Shown here: positions 43,270 through 54,985 of the stretch, piece by piece
How the letters are laid out: the number at the start of each line of letters is the position of its first letter
Numbering within the stretch: position 1 is the stretch's first letter
NCBI GenBank assembly: GCA_951812895.1
Contig: OX638333.1
Location: forward strand, 1,168,366-1,232,365
Reading direction: 5' to 3'
DNA from: an uncultured Roseovarius sp.
Lineage (GTDB): Bacteria; Pseudomonadota; Alphaproteobacteria; Rhodobacterales; Rhodobacteraceae
DNA length: 64,000 nucleotides
The notes under the pieces: model-generated
What the model was told of the DNA's origin: nothing
Database searches by the model: none
The model's input: only the letters and a program-made list of their open reading frames with translations
Position numbers and translations under genes: made by a program

Positions 43270-44301
43270 ATGGCCGACATCACCATCATGGGCGCAGGCA
43301 TTTTTGGCCTGTCCGTCGCATGGTGCTGCCAGAATAAAGGGGCCCGCGTTCAGGTCATTGACCCAAATGGGCCCGGGGGCGGAGCCTCGGGTGGACTTGT
43401 CGGCGCATTGGCCCCTCATGTGCCCGAGAACTGGAACGATAAAAAGGCATTCCAACTCGAAAGCCTGCTCACGGCGAAAAGATTCTGGGCCGCTGTCGAA
43501 GCAACCTCCGGCATTTCACCCGGATATGCCCGTACCGGACGGCTGCAACCCATATTGGATGAGCGCGCCCTTATGCTCGCCCAGCAACGCGCCGAAACAG
43601 CCAAACCGCTCTGGGGTGACGCGGCCCTGTGGCAGGTGATCCCGACACCGGATAACAGCTGGGCCCCGATCAGCCCCACAGGGTTTTACATTCACGACAC
43701 GCTCTCGGCCCGGCTGCACCCGCGCCGCGCCTGCACAGCACTGGCCGCCGCCATAACCGCCCGCAGCGGCAGAATTGTGAATGAGGGCGAGGCCAGCGGC
43801 ACGGTCCTCTGGGCCACGGGTGTCTCCGGACTTACAGAATTGTCTCAAACACTCGGTCGTACAATTGGTAATGGGGTCAAAGGACAGGGTGCGTTGCTGA
43901 ACTTTTCCGCACCCGAAATGCCGCAGTTGTTTGCTGACGCCATTCACATCATTCCCCATACCGACGGCACCACGGCGATCGGCTCTACGTCAGAACGCGA
44001 ATACGACGACCCCACCTCGACCGATGCTCAGTTGCAAGAGGTGATTGACCGCGCCACACGCGCCGTCCCGGTTTTGCACGGGGCTCGGGTGATCGAACGA
44101 TGGGCGGGCCTGCGCCCGCGCGCGCGCTCCCGTGCTCCGATGCTGGGCGCACATCCAACGCGGCCCGGAGACTTCATTGCCAATGGCGGGTTCAAGATAG
44201 GTTTCGGTATGGCTCCAAAGGTGGGACAGGTGATGGCGGATCTTATGCTTGATGGGACCGACACCATTCCAGATGATTTCCGCCCCGAAGCCTCCTTGTA
44301 A
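43270..44301 (+). CDS. FAD-dependent oxidoreductase, MnmC C-terminal-like (DAO family)
   Basis: A 343-aa flavoenzyme of the D-amino-acid-oxidase fold. The FAD-binding GAGIFGLSVAW is at the N-terminus, followed by GGGASGGLVGALAPHVPENW. The C-terminal segment ERWAGLRPRARSRAPMLGAHP and NGGFKIGFGMAPK closes the FAD site. In MnmC the equivalent domain removes carboxymethyl from cmnm5s2U34 just before the MnmD reaction, and the divergent position next to mnmD supports that role here. A generic amine or amino-acid oxidase is the alternative. The start at 43270 is preferred; a GTG five codons earlier is possible. Confidence 0.8.
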   Translation: MADITIMGAGIFGLSVAWCCQNKGARVQVIDPNGPGGGASGGLVGALAPHVPENWNDKKAFQLESLLTAKRFWAAVEATSGISPGYARTGRLQPILDERALMLAQQRAETAKPLWGDAALWQVIPTPDNSWAPISPTGFYIHDTLSARLHPRRACTALAAAITARSGRIVNEGEASGTVLWATGVSGLTELSQTLGRTIGNGVKGQGALLNFSAPEMPQLFADAIHIIPHTDGTTAIGSTSEREYDDPTSTDAQLQEVIDRATRAVPVLHGARVIERWAGLRPRARSRAPMLGAHPTRPGDFIANGGFKIGFGMAPKVGQVMADLMLDGTDTIPDDFRPEASL

Positions 44302-44495
44302 AATACCGCGCTCTGAAACGCCTCGACCGAAGATTGGTACTCAGTTAACCCAGAGTAAAGCCGCTTCTTTCTTGCCCAAAATACCCACAGCATGGCGGCG
44401 AAAAAAGCACTGTAGTTACGCGCTTGTGCGCATCATACACACAAATTTCCTTTGAGCCTCCGATCTCTGAGCAAATTGTACAATTCAGAAAAAAG

Positions 44496-45887
44496 TTAAC
44501 TTTCATCCTCTGCAAAACTCTCTGCACAGAACCGGTCAATGCGCAGCGTATCGCTCCAGTGATCTTTGGGCAGTCCAGCTTTTACCTTCAGCCCATCAAC
44601 AAATGCTTTGGGTGTCGGCAAACTTTCCCACACCATTGGCAGGAATACCCCACGCTTTCCCTGATCCGACAAGATCAACCCATCCCGACCCGGAACCAAT
44701 TGATTTTCAAGGTCTTGTTGATCACCGAAACCCATCGGTTTTGACGGTGAGAGGACTGCAATCTTGATCTTAAGTTGCGCCAATTCCGCAGCAGAAACAG
44801 GTTTAAACCTTGGGTCCTCAAACCCTGATTTTACTGTATTTTCAACAACATCCTGCGCCAATAGTTGGTGCGCCCGAAGCGAACCAATACAACCGCGAAG
44901 CCGTCCTTCCCGTTGCAAGGTAACAAAGGCCGCGCCACAGCCGCGTGAGGGCGCCGAGAAGCTCGCCACATTTACCGCCGGCATTTTCCCGGTTCGTATC
45001 CGAGACTGCAACGCCTGTCGCGCAGCCTTTAGCAATTCCAATCTTTGGCCCGGCAGAATAATCTGATCAGTCGCATCGAACATTGCCCAGGCGCCATATC
45101 CAACGGTTCGTGCTTCATCGCCTGTCACATCCGCGCTATTGGCCATCGCCAACCTCTGCACCCGCAAACCTCGCCCAAACTCGGAAGCCATGAACCCTTT
45201 AACAGCCCGTGCCCCACAGGCATGCGCCGAAGTGAGATGTTCAGACAGTCCGGTTTCAATCAGGCGTGCAGTACCAGCATCATGTTTCAGGGCATCTTCC
45301 TTTGTCAGAAAGTGGCTGAGGTCACTCGATAAAACGAACAAAGGAGGGGTGTCGTCCATCGCTGCAAGCCAGTCGACAATCTGGGCGACCTGTTCCGTTT
45401 CCGCCCGCCCGATTACCAGTGGTAAAACCCGCGTTTTGGGATGCAGTCTATGCACAAACGGCAACTGCGTTTCGACGCCATGTTCACGGTCGTGCGCTGC
45501 ATCTTCGATATGTGCCAGCCCGCTTGAAACCAACATATTGCGCGCATCGGTATCGATCTCGATCTTAAAGCCGGGCATATCATATCCGTTTGAGGACGGC
45601 ATCGCCACACCATCAAACGCATGCCGGTGCGATGGCGATAAGATAATGATCGATTGTACCTTTGCATGGGTTATCGCCAACAAAGCCGCACCAGTTAACC
45701 AGCCGGAATAGGTGTAACCTGCATGCGGCGATATTACTGCCAAAGGAACTGGCCCGCGCGGTCGCAACCCTACTTTTCCCTTTTCGATACAACCCTCTAC
45801 AGCTGAGCGCAGCACGCTGGCCTCCGCGGGAAAGAACCGCCCGGCCACCGCCGATGGGCGATACGAGGTATGAGGTTGATTGTTCAT
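44496..45887 (-). CDS. AmmeMemoRadiSam system protein B-A fusion (Memo + AMMECR1)
   Basis: A 463-aa fusion. Residues about 10-280 are the Memo domain (AmrB), related to extradiol dioxygenases, with metal or active-site histidines in SPHAGYTYSG, LSPSHRHAFDGVA and SSDLSHFL. Residues about 290-463 are the AMMECR1 domain (AmrA) with GCGAAFVTLQREGRLRGCIGSLRAH. AAGGTTGAG precedes the ATG at 45887. The two proteins are often separate; here they are one chain. The radical SAM partner is divergent, with only 55 bp between starts. The system's substrate is unknown; a role in modifying a small molecule or protein is generally assumed. Confidence 0.92.
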   Translation of the reverse strand: MNNQPHTSYRPSAVAGRFFPAEASVLRSAVEGCIEKGKVGLRPRGPVPLAVISPHAGYTYSGWLTGAALLAITHAKVQSIIILSPSHRHAFDGVAMPSSNGYDMPGFKIEIDTDARNMLVSSGLAHIEDAAHDREHGVETQLPFVHRLHPKTRVLPLVIGRAETEQVAQIVDWLAAMDDTPPLFVLSSDLSHFLTKEDALKHDAGTARLIETGLSEHLTSAHACGARAVKGFMASEFGRGLRVQRLAMANSADVTGDEARTVGYGAWAMFDATDQIILPGQRLELLKAARQALQSRIRTGKMPAVNVASFSAPSRGCGAAFVTLQREGRLRGCIGSLRAHQLLAQDVVENTVKSGFEDPRFKPVSAAELAQLKIKIAVLSPSKPMGFGDQQDLENQLVPGRDGLILSDQGKRGVFLPMVWESLPTPKAFVDGLKVKAGLPKDHWSDTLRIDRFCAESFAEDES

Positions 45888-45942
45888 CTCAACCTTATAT
45901 TGCATAACTCACAGGCAGGATCACCGAAGAAAGCCACACCGT

Positions 45943-47016
45943 ATGTCCCATCCTGCCCGATTTTGGCACACAGCCCCTGATGGCCGATTGACCTGCACCC
46001 TCTGCCCACGGTTTTGCAGCCTTAGAGAAGGTCAACGCGGCATGTGTTTCGTGCGGATGTGTCAGGATGGGCAAATGGTGCTTGATACCTATGGCCGGTC
46101 AACCGGATTCTGCATTGATCCGATTGAGAAAAAGCCGCTGAACCACTTTCTGCCCGGCACTCCGGTACTGAGCTTTGGCACCGCGGGCTGTAATCTAGCC
46201 TGCAAATTCTGCCATAACCACGAAATCTCAAAAAGCCGCGAGGTTGACAGCCTTGCGCACTATGCTTCACCTGAATTGATTACTCGGATCGCCCAAAAGC
46301 ACGGCTGTACCTCTGTCGCGTTTACCTACAATGACCCTGTCATCTTTCATGAATATGCGCTCGATACGGCATCGGCCTGTTATGAGGCCGGGGTGAAATC
46401 TGTTGCAGTGACAGCAGGTTACATCACCGAAGAACCGCGCACTGAGTTTTTTAATGCGATGGATGCCACCAACATTGACCTCAAAGGCTTCACCAGTGAA
46501 TTCTATCGCAAACTAACTGGTTCGGAAATTGAGCCGGTTCTGGATGCCATCAAGTTTGCGGTGAACGAGACAGCCTGTTGGGTTGAGCTGACAACCTTGC
46601 TGATCCCGGGTGAGAACGACAGTGATGGCGATCTGGAAAAGTTGAGTGCGTGGGTGGTTGAAGAATGTGGCACTTACATCCCCTTACATTTCACTGCCTT
46701 TCATCCTGATCACCGCATGTTGGAACATGAACGCACCCCGATAGAGACGCTTTTGCGGGCCCGCGTGATCGCGAAACGTGCAGGATTGGCGCATGTCTAC
46801 ATTGGCAACGCACACCACAAGGCCGCGCAATCCAGCTATTGCAGCGGCTGCGGGGCCTGCGTCATAGGGCGCGATTGGCACCAGCTATCAGATTGGCGGC
46901 TGGACGATTTTGGCGGGTGCATTGCCTGTGGAACGGCCTTTCCCGGCGTATTCGATGGCCCGCCGGGAAATTGGGGCCGCAAGCGCAAACCCGTTAGAAT
47001 GCACGAGGTCACTTAG
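45943..47016 (+). CDS. amrS: AmmeMemoRadiSam system radical SAM enzyme
   Basis: A 357-aa radical SAM enzyme. The cluster motif is CNLACKFC (CxxxCxxC), within GTAGCNLACKFCHNHEISKS, as in pyruvate formate-lyase activating enzymes. Extra cysteines occur at the N-terminus (CTLCPRFC) and in a C-terminal extension (CSGCGACV, CIACGTAF), which could hold further Fe-S clusters. That C-terminal extension is not typical of the shortest family members. The ATG at 45943 is preferred over the upstream open frame from 45880. It is divergent from the Memo-AMMECR1 fusion and overlaps the convergent FMN reductase gene by 8 bp. Confidence 0.92.
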   Translation: MSHPARFWHTAPDGRLTCTLCPRFCSLREGQRGMCFVRMCQDGQMVLDTYGRSTGFCIDPIEKKPLNHFLPGTPVLSFGTAGCNLACKFCHNHEISKSREVDSLAHYASPELITRIAQKHGCTSVAFTYNDPVIFHEYALDTASACYEAGVKSVAVTAGYITEEPRTEFFNAMDATNIDLKGFTSEFYRKLTGSEIEPVLDAIKFAVNETACWVELTTLLIPGENDSDGDLEKLSAWVVEECGTYIPLHFTAFHPDHRMLEHERTPIETLLRARVIAKRAGLAHVYIGNAHHKAAQSSYCSGCGACVIGRDWHQLSDWRLDDFGGCIACGTAFPGVFDGPPGNWGRKRKPVRMHEVT

Positions 47017-47551
47017 AAACTTCTTTACGCAACATCTCCATTCGGGCAGCCAACGCCTTGCGATAGCTTTCTGAGGTCAGCTTGCCGCTGTCATCAAATT
47101 CATTCCCTGCCCCGGCAACCAGAACTCCAGGCCCAGGTATTATGCAGGCCTGAAAAGAGGCCAGACAACTGAGCGTCATGAACTGTGCAACCTCGCCACC
47201 GGTTCGGCCAGCGGCAGCTGAAACCACCACGATCGGTTTCTGACTTAATACATTCCCCGGCACACGGCTGACCCAATCGAGCGCGTTCTTGAGCACACCC
47301 GAGATACCTTTGTTGTATTCCGGCGAGGCAATTACAATTGCATCAGCCTCTCGAATTTGTTCCGTCAGAACGGCAACTTTCGCAGGCACACCTTCAGCTT
47401 GCTCCAAATCCCCGTCATAAAGCGGAAGATGTAAATCCGCTTCTGTCACTTCAGCCGGGCCAAATGCAGCTGCAGCCTCGCTCAACAGCATTCTGTTATA
47501 CGACCCTTTGCGCAAAGATCCGGAAATAGTGAGCAGCTTGGGTTCAGCCAT
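47009..47551 (-). CDS. NADPH-dependent FMN reductase family protein
   Basis: A 180-aa flavodoxin-like oxidoreductase of the SsuE/ChrR/YieF kind. The FMN-phosphate loop is SGSLRKGSYNRMLL and the isoalloxazine loop is SPEYNKGISGVLKNALDW. It may reduce quinones, chromate or azo compounds, or supply FMNH2. GAGGAACG lies before the ATG at 47551; the frame is open further upstream. The gene lies downstream of a LysR gene but a strong terminator separates them. Its 3' end overlaps amrS on the opposite strand by 8 bp. Confidence 0.9.
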   Translation of the reverse strand: MAEPKLLTISGSLRKGSYNRMLLSEAAAAFGPAEVTEADLHLPLYDGDLEQAEGVPAKVAVLTEQIREADAIVIASPEYNKGISGVLKNALDWVSRVPGNVLSQKPIVVVSAAAGRTGGEVAQFMTLSCLASFQACIIPGPGVLVAGAGNEFDDSGKLTSESYRKALAARMEMLRKEVSK

Positions 47552-47660
47552 GGTTTCGTTCCTCAATTCCAATTTCTCAAACACTCATCTTCTACCCTCA
47601 CGATGAAAGCAACATGCGTCACAGAACAGTGACTGTGCAAATGTGAGCATTCGCTACAGC

Positions 47661-47698
47661 AAAAAAGAAACCCCGGGTGCTGCGGGGCATCCGGGGGT
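47661..47698 (-). terminator. Intrinsic terminator after the LysR gene
   Basis: On the minus strand a GC-rich hairpin, ACCCCCGGATGC through GCACCCGGGGT with one small bulge (47670-47698), is followed by TTTCTTTTTT. It lies 45 bp past the LysR stop and before the FMN reductase gene, so the two genes are separate units. Confidence 0.88.
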
Positions 47699-47743
47699 AA
47701 AGTTAGCCATTGCTGGCGGGGAGGAAATTTTACCTGCGCAGAG

Positions 47744-48649
47744 TTACCACTCAGCGGGCCCTTTATCGGCGAATGCGTTGACCAGAAAATCGATGAACGC
47801 TCGCACCTTGGGTTGGGTAAAGCGGCCAGGTGGATAAACCGCATAGATGCCTTGGGTTTCCATCGGCAAATCCGAGATCACGTCGACGACATGACCGTCT
47901 TTCATTGCTTTGGCGTATAGGAAGCTGGGTAAATAGGCGATCCCAAGGCCAGAAATCGCAGCATTGAGAAGAGATTGCCCATCATTCACCGACAGACCAC
48001 CAGCGGTCCGCACCTGACGCTTTTCACCTGAAGGCGCGGTCAGTTTCCAGACAGATCCATTCGACTGGCTGGAATAATGTAAAAGCTTATGCTCGTTCAA
48101 ATCATCGATCTTGGCCGGGCGGCCATATCTGTCGAGGTATTCCGGGCTCGCGATCATCCGTTTGGTTGTTTCGGTCAACTTACGGGCGCGTAATGTGCTG
48201 TCTTCCAGCTCACCAATCCGGATCGCCATATCAAAGCCTTCTGAAATCAGCTCTACATAGCGGTTGTTCAGCACCATGTTTACGGTGATGTCCGGGAGCT
48301 CATCAAGGAACTGGCCCAGAACCGGGCTCAGGTGGTTCACACCAAAGTCGGTTGCCACCGAAATCCGCAGCAAACCGGACGGATCGGACTGCATAGAGCT
48401 GACAAGAGCGTCCGCCTCGCCTGCATCATTCAGAACGCGCAGGGCGCGGTCGTAATAGGCCAATCCAATTTCTGTTGGGCTAACCCGACGAGTCGTCCGG
48501 TTTAATAGCCGTGCGCCCAGCCTTGCCTCTAGTGAAGACACATGCTTTGAGACAGCGGATTTTGAAATCCCCATCTTTCTGGCTGCGTCCGTGAACCCCC
48601 CCTGATCCACAACTGTAGCGAAGGCCTCCATCTCTGTAAGGCGATCCAT
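47744..48649 (-). CDS. LysR-family transcriptional regulator
   Basis: A 301-aa regulator of the large LysR subgroup typified by MDRLTEMEAF at the N-terminus (helix-turn-helix about 18-38, GGFTDAARKMGISKSAVSKHVSSLE). The effector-binding domain follows from about residue 90. Members of this group often control nearby reductases or quinone-stress genes; the FMN reductase gene downstream is a possible target although a terminator intervenes. No divergent target gene is visible at its 5' side. The length is normal. Confidence 0.88.
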   Translation of the reverse strand: MDRLTEMEAFATVVDQGGFTDAARKMGISKSAVSKHVSSLEARLGARLLNRTTRRVSPTEIGLAYYDRALRVLNDAGEADALVSSMQSDPSGLLRISVATDFGVNHLSPVLGQFLDELPDITVNMVLNNRYVELISEGFDMAIRIGELEDSTLRARKLTETTKRMIASPEYLDRYGRPAKIDDLNEHKLLHYSSQSNGSVWKLTAPSGEKRQVRTAGGLSVNDGQSLLNAAISGLGIAYLPSFLYAKAMKDGHVVDVISDLPMETQGIYAVYPPGRFTQPKVRAFIDFLVNAFADKGPAEW

Positions 48650-48782
48650 ACTCGATACCTCTAGTAATTTTTATTTGTCCTCCGTTTATCCCGGTTAATT
48701 CGGGCACAACTGGGGCAGTCGCCAGACAATATCTGGGTTTTACAGGGGATCGTTCGTGTCATGGAAACAACCTGTCGGGCGC

Positions 48783-49526
48783 TTAAACGTCTTTCAGAGC
48801 CGTACGAAACCGTTCTGCAGCACCGCGCAAATTGTCATCATCCTGAGGTCCGATCAACAACACGCCATAGCCGTTGTCGATCCAGCTGAACGCGGCCAAA
48901 CCTTCAAGCGTTTCCGCGGTAATCTCCGGGCTGTCTGCCTTGGTTGTCGGGATGATACACAAAGCAACCGGCCCGCCATCTACGTTCAGAAAGGTAATCT
49001 GTCCAAGCGGTTTGCCACGAAAGCCGAGCTGTTGCGCGCGCTTGTAGTTCAATCCGTCAACCGGTGGCAATTGCGTAAGGTCAAGGCCAAGTACGGCAGA
49101 CAGATCAGCCAGTTTTTCATCTGTTGCAGGCTGCGCTGCATCAACGCCTGCTAAAGTCTCGGTAACATAAAGCGCCTGATAACTGGCCACTGCTGCCTTC
49201 CATCCCGGCGGTGAATTGTCTGTCCGCGTCCAGATCACACCCACAGCCAACGCTATGCCTGCAGCAAGCCCCACAAGGCCGGTCTGCCACCCAGCAACGG
49301 CGGCGGGTTTTGTCACTGGAATTGCGAGCGGAGGTGGGGCAACTTTCAAAACATCCGCATAGAGGTCTGCGAACTGGCCCTGTGACGCCTTCAGAGCGTC
49401 GAGACGGGTTGCAAGAGGCTGATCTGAGTCCAATGCCTCTTCGACCGCCTGAACAAGCGCCTGGGGCGCCTCTCCATCGATGTAGAGGCTCAGATCGTCG
49501 TCAGAGAATACATGGCGGTCGGTCAT
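48783..49526 (-). CDS. Membrane anti-sigma factor
   Basis: A 247-aa inner-membrane protein. The N-terminal cytoplasmic part begins FSDDDLSLYIDGEAP and binds the sigma factor; a single transmembrane helix (about 85-103, TGLVGLAAGIALAVGVIW) follows, and a periplasmic domain of about 140 residues forms the rest. The zinc-binding HxxxCxxC motif of ZAS-type anti-sigmas is missing. The start overlaps the sigma-factor stop by 4 bp (ATGA), the usual arrangement for a coupled sigma/anti-sigma pair. The inducing signal is unknown. Confidence 0.85.
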   Translation of the reverse strand: MTDRHVFSDDDLSLYIDGEAPQALVQAVEEALDSDQPLATRLDALKASQGQFADLYADVLKVAPPPLAIPVTKPAAVAGWQTGLVGLAAGIALAVGVIWTRTDNSPPGWKAAVASYQALYVTETLAGVDAAQPATDEKLADLSAVLGLDLTQLPPVDGLNYKRAQQLGFRGKPLGQITFLNVDGGPVALCIIPTTKADSPEITAETLEGLAAFSWIDNGYGVLLIGPQDDDNLRGAAERFRTALKDV

Positions 49527-50050
49527 GAATCTGTTCCTGTTGCCTCTTCAAGCTGTGCGGCCAATGCTTTGCGCGCGGATGAAATGCGGCTCATCACCGT
49601 TCCGATTGGAATGTCCAGAATATCCGCGGCTTCGGCGTATTTATATCCTTCGACAAACACCAACAACGCCGTTACGCGCTGTGCTTCGGGTAGTTCGTTC
49701 ACTTTTGCAAACACTTCACGTGCAAAAATATTCGTTTCCGTTGCCGGTTTTTGATCTGCGACATCCGTATCTTCCATATGTGCAAAACCGGCAGCTGCCC
49801 GGACTGAATTCTTGCGCAATTCGTTCAGCCACAAGCGCCGTGCCATGACAAACAGCCACCGATCCAGATGGGTCCCGGGTGTAAACTGTGCAGATTTTTC
49901 CAACGCGCGCAGACAGGTCATCTGCGCAAGATCATCTGCAAGGTCGCGTTGACCGGTTAAGGCTACGCAAAACCGCCAGAGCCGTGCAAAGCAAACAGGC
50001 AGACCTTGTTCAACGGCCTGTCTTGAGTCTTTTTTGCCAAATATCCGAAT
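49523..50050 (-). CDS. ECF-type RNA polymerase sigma factor, start uncertain
   Basis: A sigma-70 family factor with region 2 (LWRFCVALTGQRDLADDLAQMTCLRALEKS, then RWLFVMARRLWLNELRK) and region 4 (LPEAQRVTALLVFVEGYKYAEAADILDIPIGTVMSRISSARKAL). The open frame reaches 50134, but an ATG there would lie inside the divergent DUF4399 gene. No internal ATG, GTG or TTG was found before region 2. GGAGGG at 6 bp from an ATT codon at 50050 suggests a rare ATT start giving 175 residues, the normal ECF size. It is translationally coupled to the anti-sigma gene. Confidence 0.78.
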   Translation of the reverse strand: MRIFGKKDSRQAVEQGLPVCFARLWRFCVALTGQRDLADDLAQMTCLRALEKSAQFTPGTHLDRWLFVMARRLWLNELRKNSVRAAAGFAHMEDTDVADQKPATETNIFAREVFAKVNELPEAQRVTALLVFVEGYKYAEAADILDIPIGTVMSRISSARKALAAQLEEATGTDS

Positions 50051-50125
50051 AGTTTTCCCTCCGCAGGTGTTCCACAGATAATGCAGGACTGACCGCGCCT
50101 GTCTAATCAAAGATTGGAGAACCTG

Positions 50126-50566
50126 ATGAAACAAATCATTGCAACAGCACTTTTCATTGCAGCAACCGCCATGCCGTCATTCGCTGGCGAGACTGCTGCA
50201 CCTTCGGATGCGAAGGTGTATTTCATAAATATTGCGGATGGAGATACGGTTTCATCGCCGGTCAAAGTGGTTTTCGGCCTGTCCGGTATGGGCGTCGCCC
50301 CTGCGGGTACTGAAAAAGATAACACCGGTCATCATCATCTTCTCATTGACCGTGCGGCAATGGGTGAAGCTGAGGATGATGCCGATATGATTGAATACGG
50401 GATTTTTGCCGATGACAATCACATACATTTCGGCGGTGGACAGACGGAAACATCAGTCGATCTTGCACCCGGGACCCATACGCTTCAGCTGGTTCTTGGT
50501 GATTTAAACCACGTCCCCCACAATCAACCGGTCATGTCAGAGCTTATCACAATCACTGTTGAGTAA
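50126..50566 (+). CDS. DUF4399-domain periplasmic protein
   Basis: A 146-aa secreted protein. After a signal peptide (about 1-20, PSFA-G) the DUF4399 domain carries GHHHLLID and ADDNHIHFGGGQTE, two His-rich loops likely to bind a metal, and ends in APGTHTLQLVLGDLNHVPHNQPV. The function is unknown. GGAGA precedes the ATG at 50126. It is divergent from the ECF sigma/anti-sigma pair with a very short gap, so it is a natural member of that regulon. A terminator follows at 50593. Confidence 0.85.
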   Translation: MKQIIATALFIAATAMPSFAGETAAPSDAKVYFINIADGDTVSSPVKVVFGLSGMGVAPAGTEKDNTGHHHLLIDRAAMGEAEDDADMIEYGIFADDNHIHFGGGQTETSVDLAPGTHTLQLVLGDLNHVPHNQPVMSELITITVE

Positions 50567-50592
50567 ACAAAGCTTTGCGTTAACGAGTGTGT

Positions 50593-50618
50593 GGCGGGAA
50601 AATTTTCCCGCCATTTTT
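50593..50618 (+). terminator. Intrinsic terminator after the DUF4399 gene
   Basis: A perfect 20-bp palindrome (GGCGGGAAAA with TTTTCCCGCC, 50593-50612) is followed by ATTTTT. The T run is on the plus strand, so it ends the DUF4399 transcript, 27 bp after its stop. It also lies just past the fadH stop on the other strand. Confidence 0.85.
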
Positions 50619-50619
50619 A

Positions 50620-53699
<3,080 letters not shown>

Positions 53700-53786
53700 T
53701 TGGGTGCTCCGATAATATTTAATGCAGACGTTAGGCTGGACCGACCGGGGCGTCCAGTACATCGGCGCGCTCTTGTAGAAACTTTG

Positions 53787-54362
53787 CTAACTACTCCGAA
53801 GCAACGATAAGGCCGAAACGCTATCTGATAGTGCGCCGATTGAAATCCGAGAGCGTGAGAGCACCCGCAGCCCGACATATTGCGTGGTCAGGAGCATCGA
53901 TACTGCGTCGGCATCCACCCTGGCGCCCCCCTGATCCGTTGTCAGAGCCACATGAAATGCTGAACGGAGTTTTTGCAGGGACTGGCCCACCGCATTGGCG
54001 ATCTCTTGATCATAGCTGGCTGGTTCCGCGGCCGCGGTACAAAGCAGGCAACCGCGTCTGTCACCGTTGGTGACATCGGCAATAATTGACGCGAACAGAG
54101 CGTCGATTCGATCCCATCCGTCAGGTCGGGAGGTGTCAGTCAGAAGCTGCACCGCGCCATCGACAGCGCTATCTTCATAGCGTTTGAGTACCAGAAGAAA
54201 GAGCGACTTTTTATCTTTGAACGCTTTGTAGAGACTGCCCCGTGTCAGGTGCATGGCCCCGAGCAGATCGCGTAGTGAGGTGCCTTCGTACCCCATCGCC
54301 CAAAACGCCTGCATCGCGCGTTCAAGTGCTGTGTCAAAATCAAACTCTCTGGGTCGGGCCAT
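53787..54362 (-). CDS. TetR-family transcriptional regulator
   Basis: A 191-aa repressor. The DNA-binding domain ARPREFDFDTALERAMQAFWAMGYEGTSLRDLLGAMHLTRGSLYKAFKDKKSLF spans residues 2 to about 55. The C-terminal half is helical and contains a cysteine pair (GCLLCTAA) near the ligand pocket, seen in regulators that sense electrophiles. AGAGGAAG lies before the ATG at 54362. It is divergent from the DM13 protein gene at 54519, its probable target. Confidence 0.88.
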   Translation of the reverse strand: MARPREFDFDTALERAMQAFWAMGYEGTSLRDLLGAMHLTRGSLYKAFKDKKSLFLLVLKRYEDSAVDGAVQLLTDTSRPDGWDRIDALFASIIADVTNGDRRGCLLCTAAAEPASYDQEIANAVGQSLQKLRSAFHVALTTDQGGARVDADAVSMLLTTQYVGLRVLSRSRISIGALSDSVSALSLLRSS

Positions 54363-54518
54363 CGATTGCTTCCTCTTTGAGACCAGCAATATCAAGTTTG
54401 GAACCATTTGATACACAATTCACGGTAATGTGTTTGGTACTGATTGGTTCCTAATGCTATGCCCTGAGTGTGAGCACTATTGGAACCGTTAAAATCCACC
54501 CTCTGAAAGGATGACATC

Positions 54519-54914
54519 ATGAGAAAATTTATTGGCAACATTATCACATCTGCCTTTATCGCGTTGGCGGTAATTGGCACGGGCATGGCCCAGGCAGGCA
54601 CCGGCACAAAGGGTGAATTCACCGGGGCGAGCGATCACATCACCACCGGTGGCGTGCAGATTGTCAAAACCTCTGACGGCGGGGCTGTTGTTATTCTGGA
54701 TGCAGATTTCAGCCTTGATGGGGCACCTGATCCGCGCGTCGGCTTTGGCAAGGATGGCAGCTATGCCGAGGCGAGCGATCTGGGATTTCTGCAAAGCCTG
54801 ACGGGTGTGCAGATCTACATCGTGCCTGCGAGTGTCGATGTTGATAATTTCAACGAAGTTTACATTTGGTGCCGGAAGTTCAGCGTACCGCTGGGCGTAG
54901 CCGCGCTGCACTGA
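54519..54914 (+). CDS. Secreted DM13-domain protein
   Basis: A 131-aa periplasmic protein. A signal peptide (about 1-26, AQA-G) precedes a DM13 (electron-transfer DM13) domain: FTGASDHITTGGVQIVKTSDGGAVVILDADFSLDGAPDPRVGF, and later FNEVYIWCRKFSVPLGVAAL with the conserved cysteine and Tyr/Trp. DM13 domains are thought to act in redox reactions at the membrane. GAAAGGA precedes the ATG. It is divergent from a TetR gene and followed by a terminator, so it is probably a single-gene unit under that repressor. Confidence 0.85.
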   Translation: MRKFIGNIITSAFIALAVIGTGMAQAGTGTKGEFTGASDHITTGGVQIVKTSDGGAVVILDADFSLDGAPDPRVGFGKDGSYAEASDLGFLQSLTGVQIYIVPASVDVDNFNEVYIWCRKFSVPLGVAALH

Positions 54915-54934
54915 ACTCACGCATTGTAAATTCG

Positions 54935-54972
54935 GGCACAGCGGTCAAAATGATCGCTGTGCCTTTTGTTTT
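54935..54972 (+). terminator. Intrinsic terminator after the DM13 gene
   Basis: GGCACAGCGGTC (54935-54946) pairs with GATCGCTGTGCC (54952-54963) with one wobble over a 5-nt loop, then TTTTGTTTT. It lies 21 bp after the DM13 stop and before the convergent helicase gene. Confidence 0.9.
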
Positions 54973-54985
54973 GACCGTAAATACG

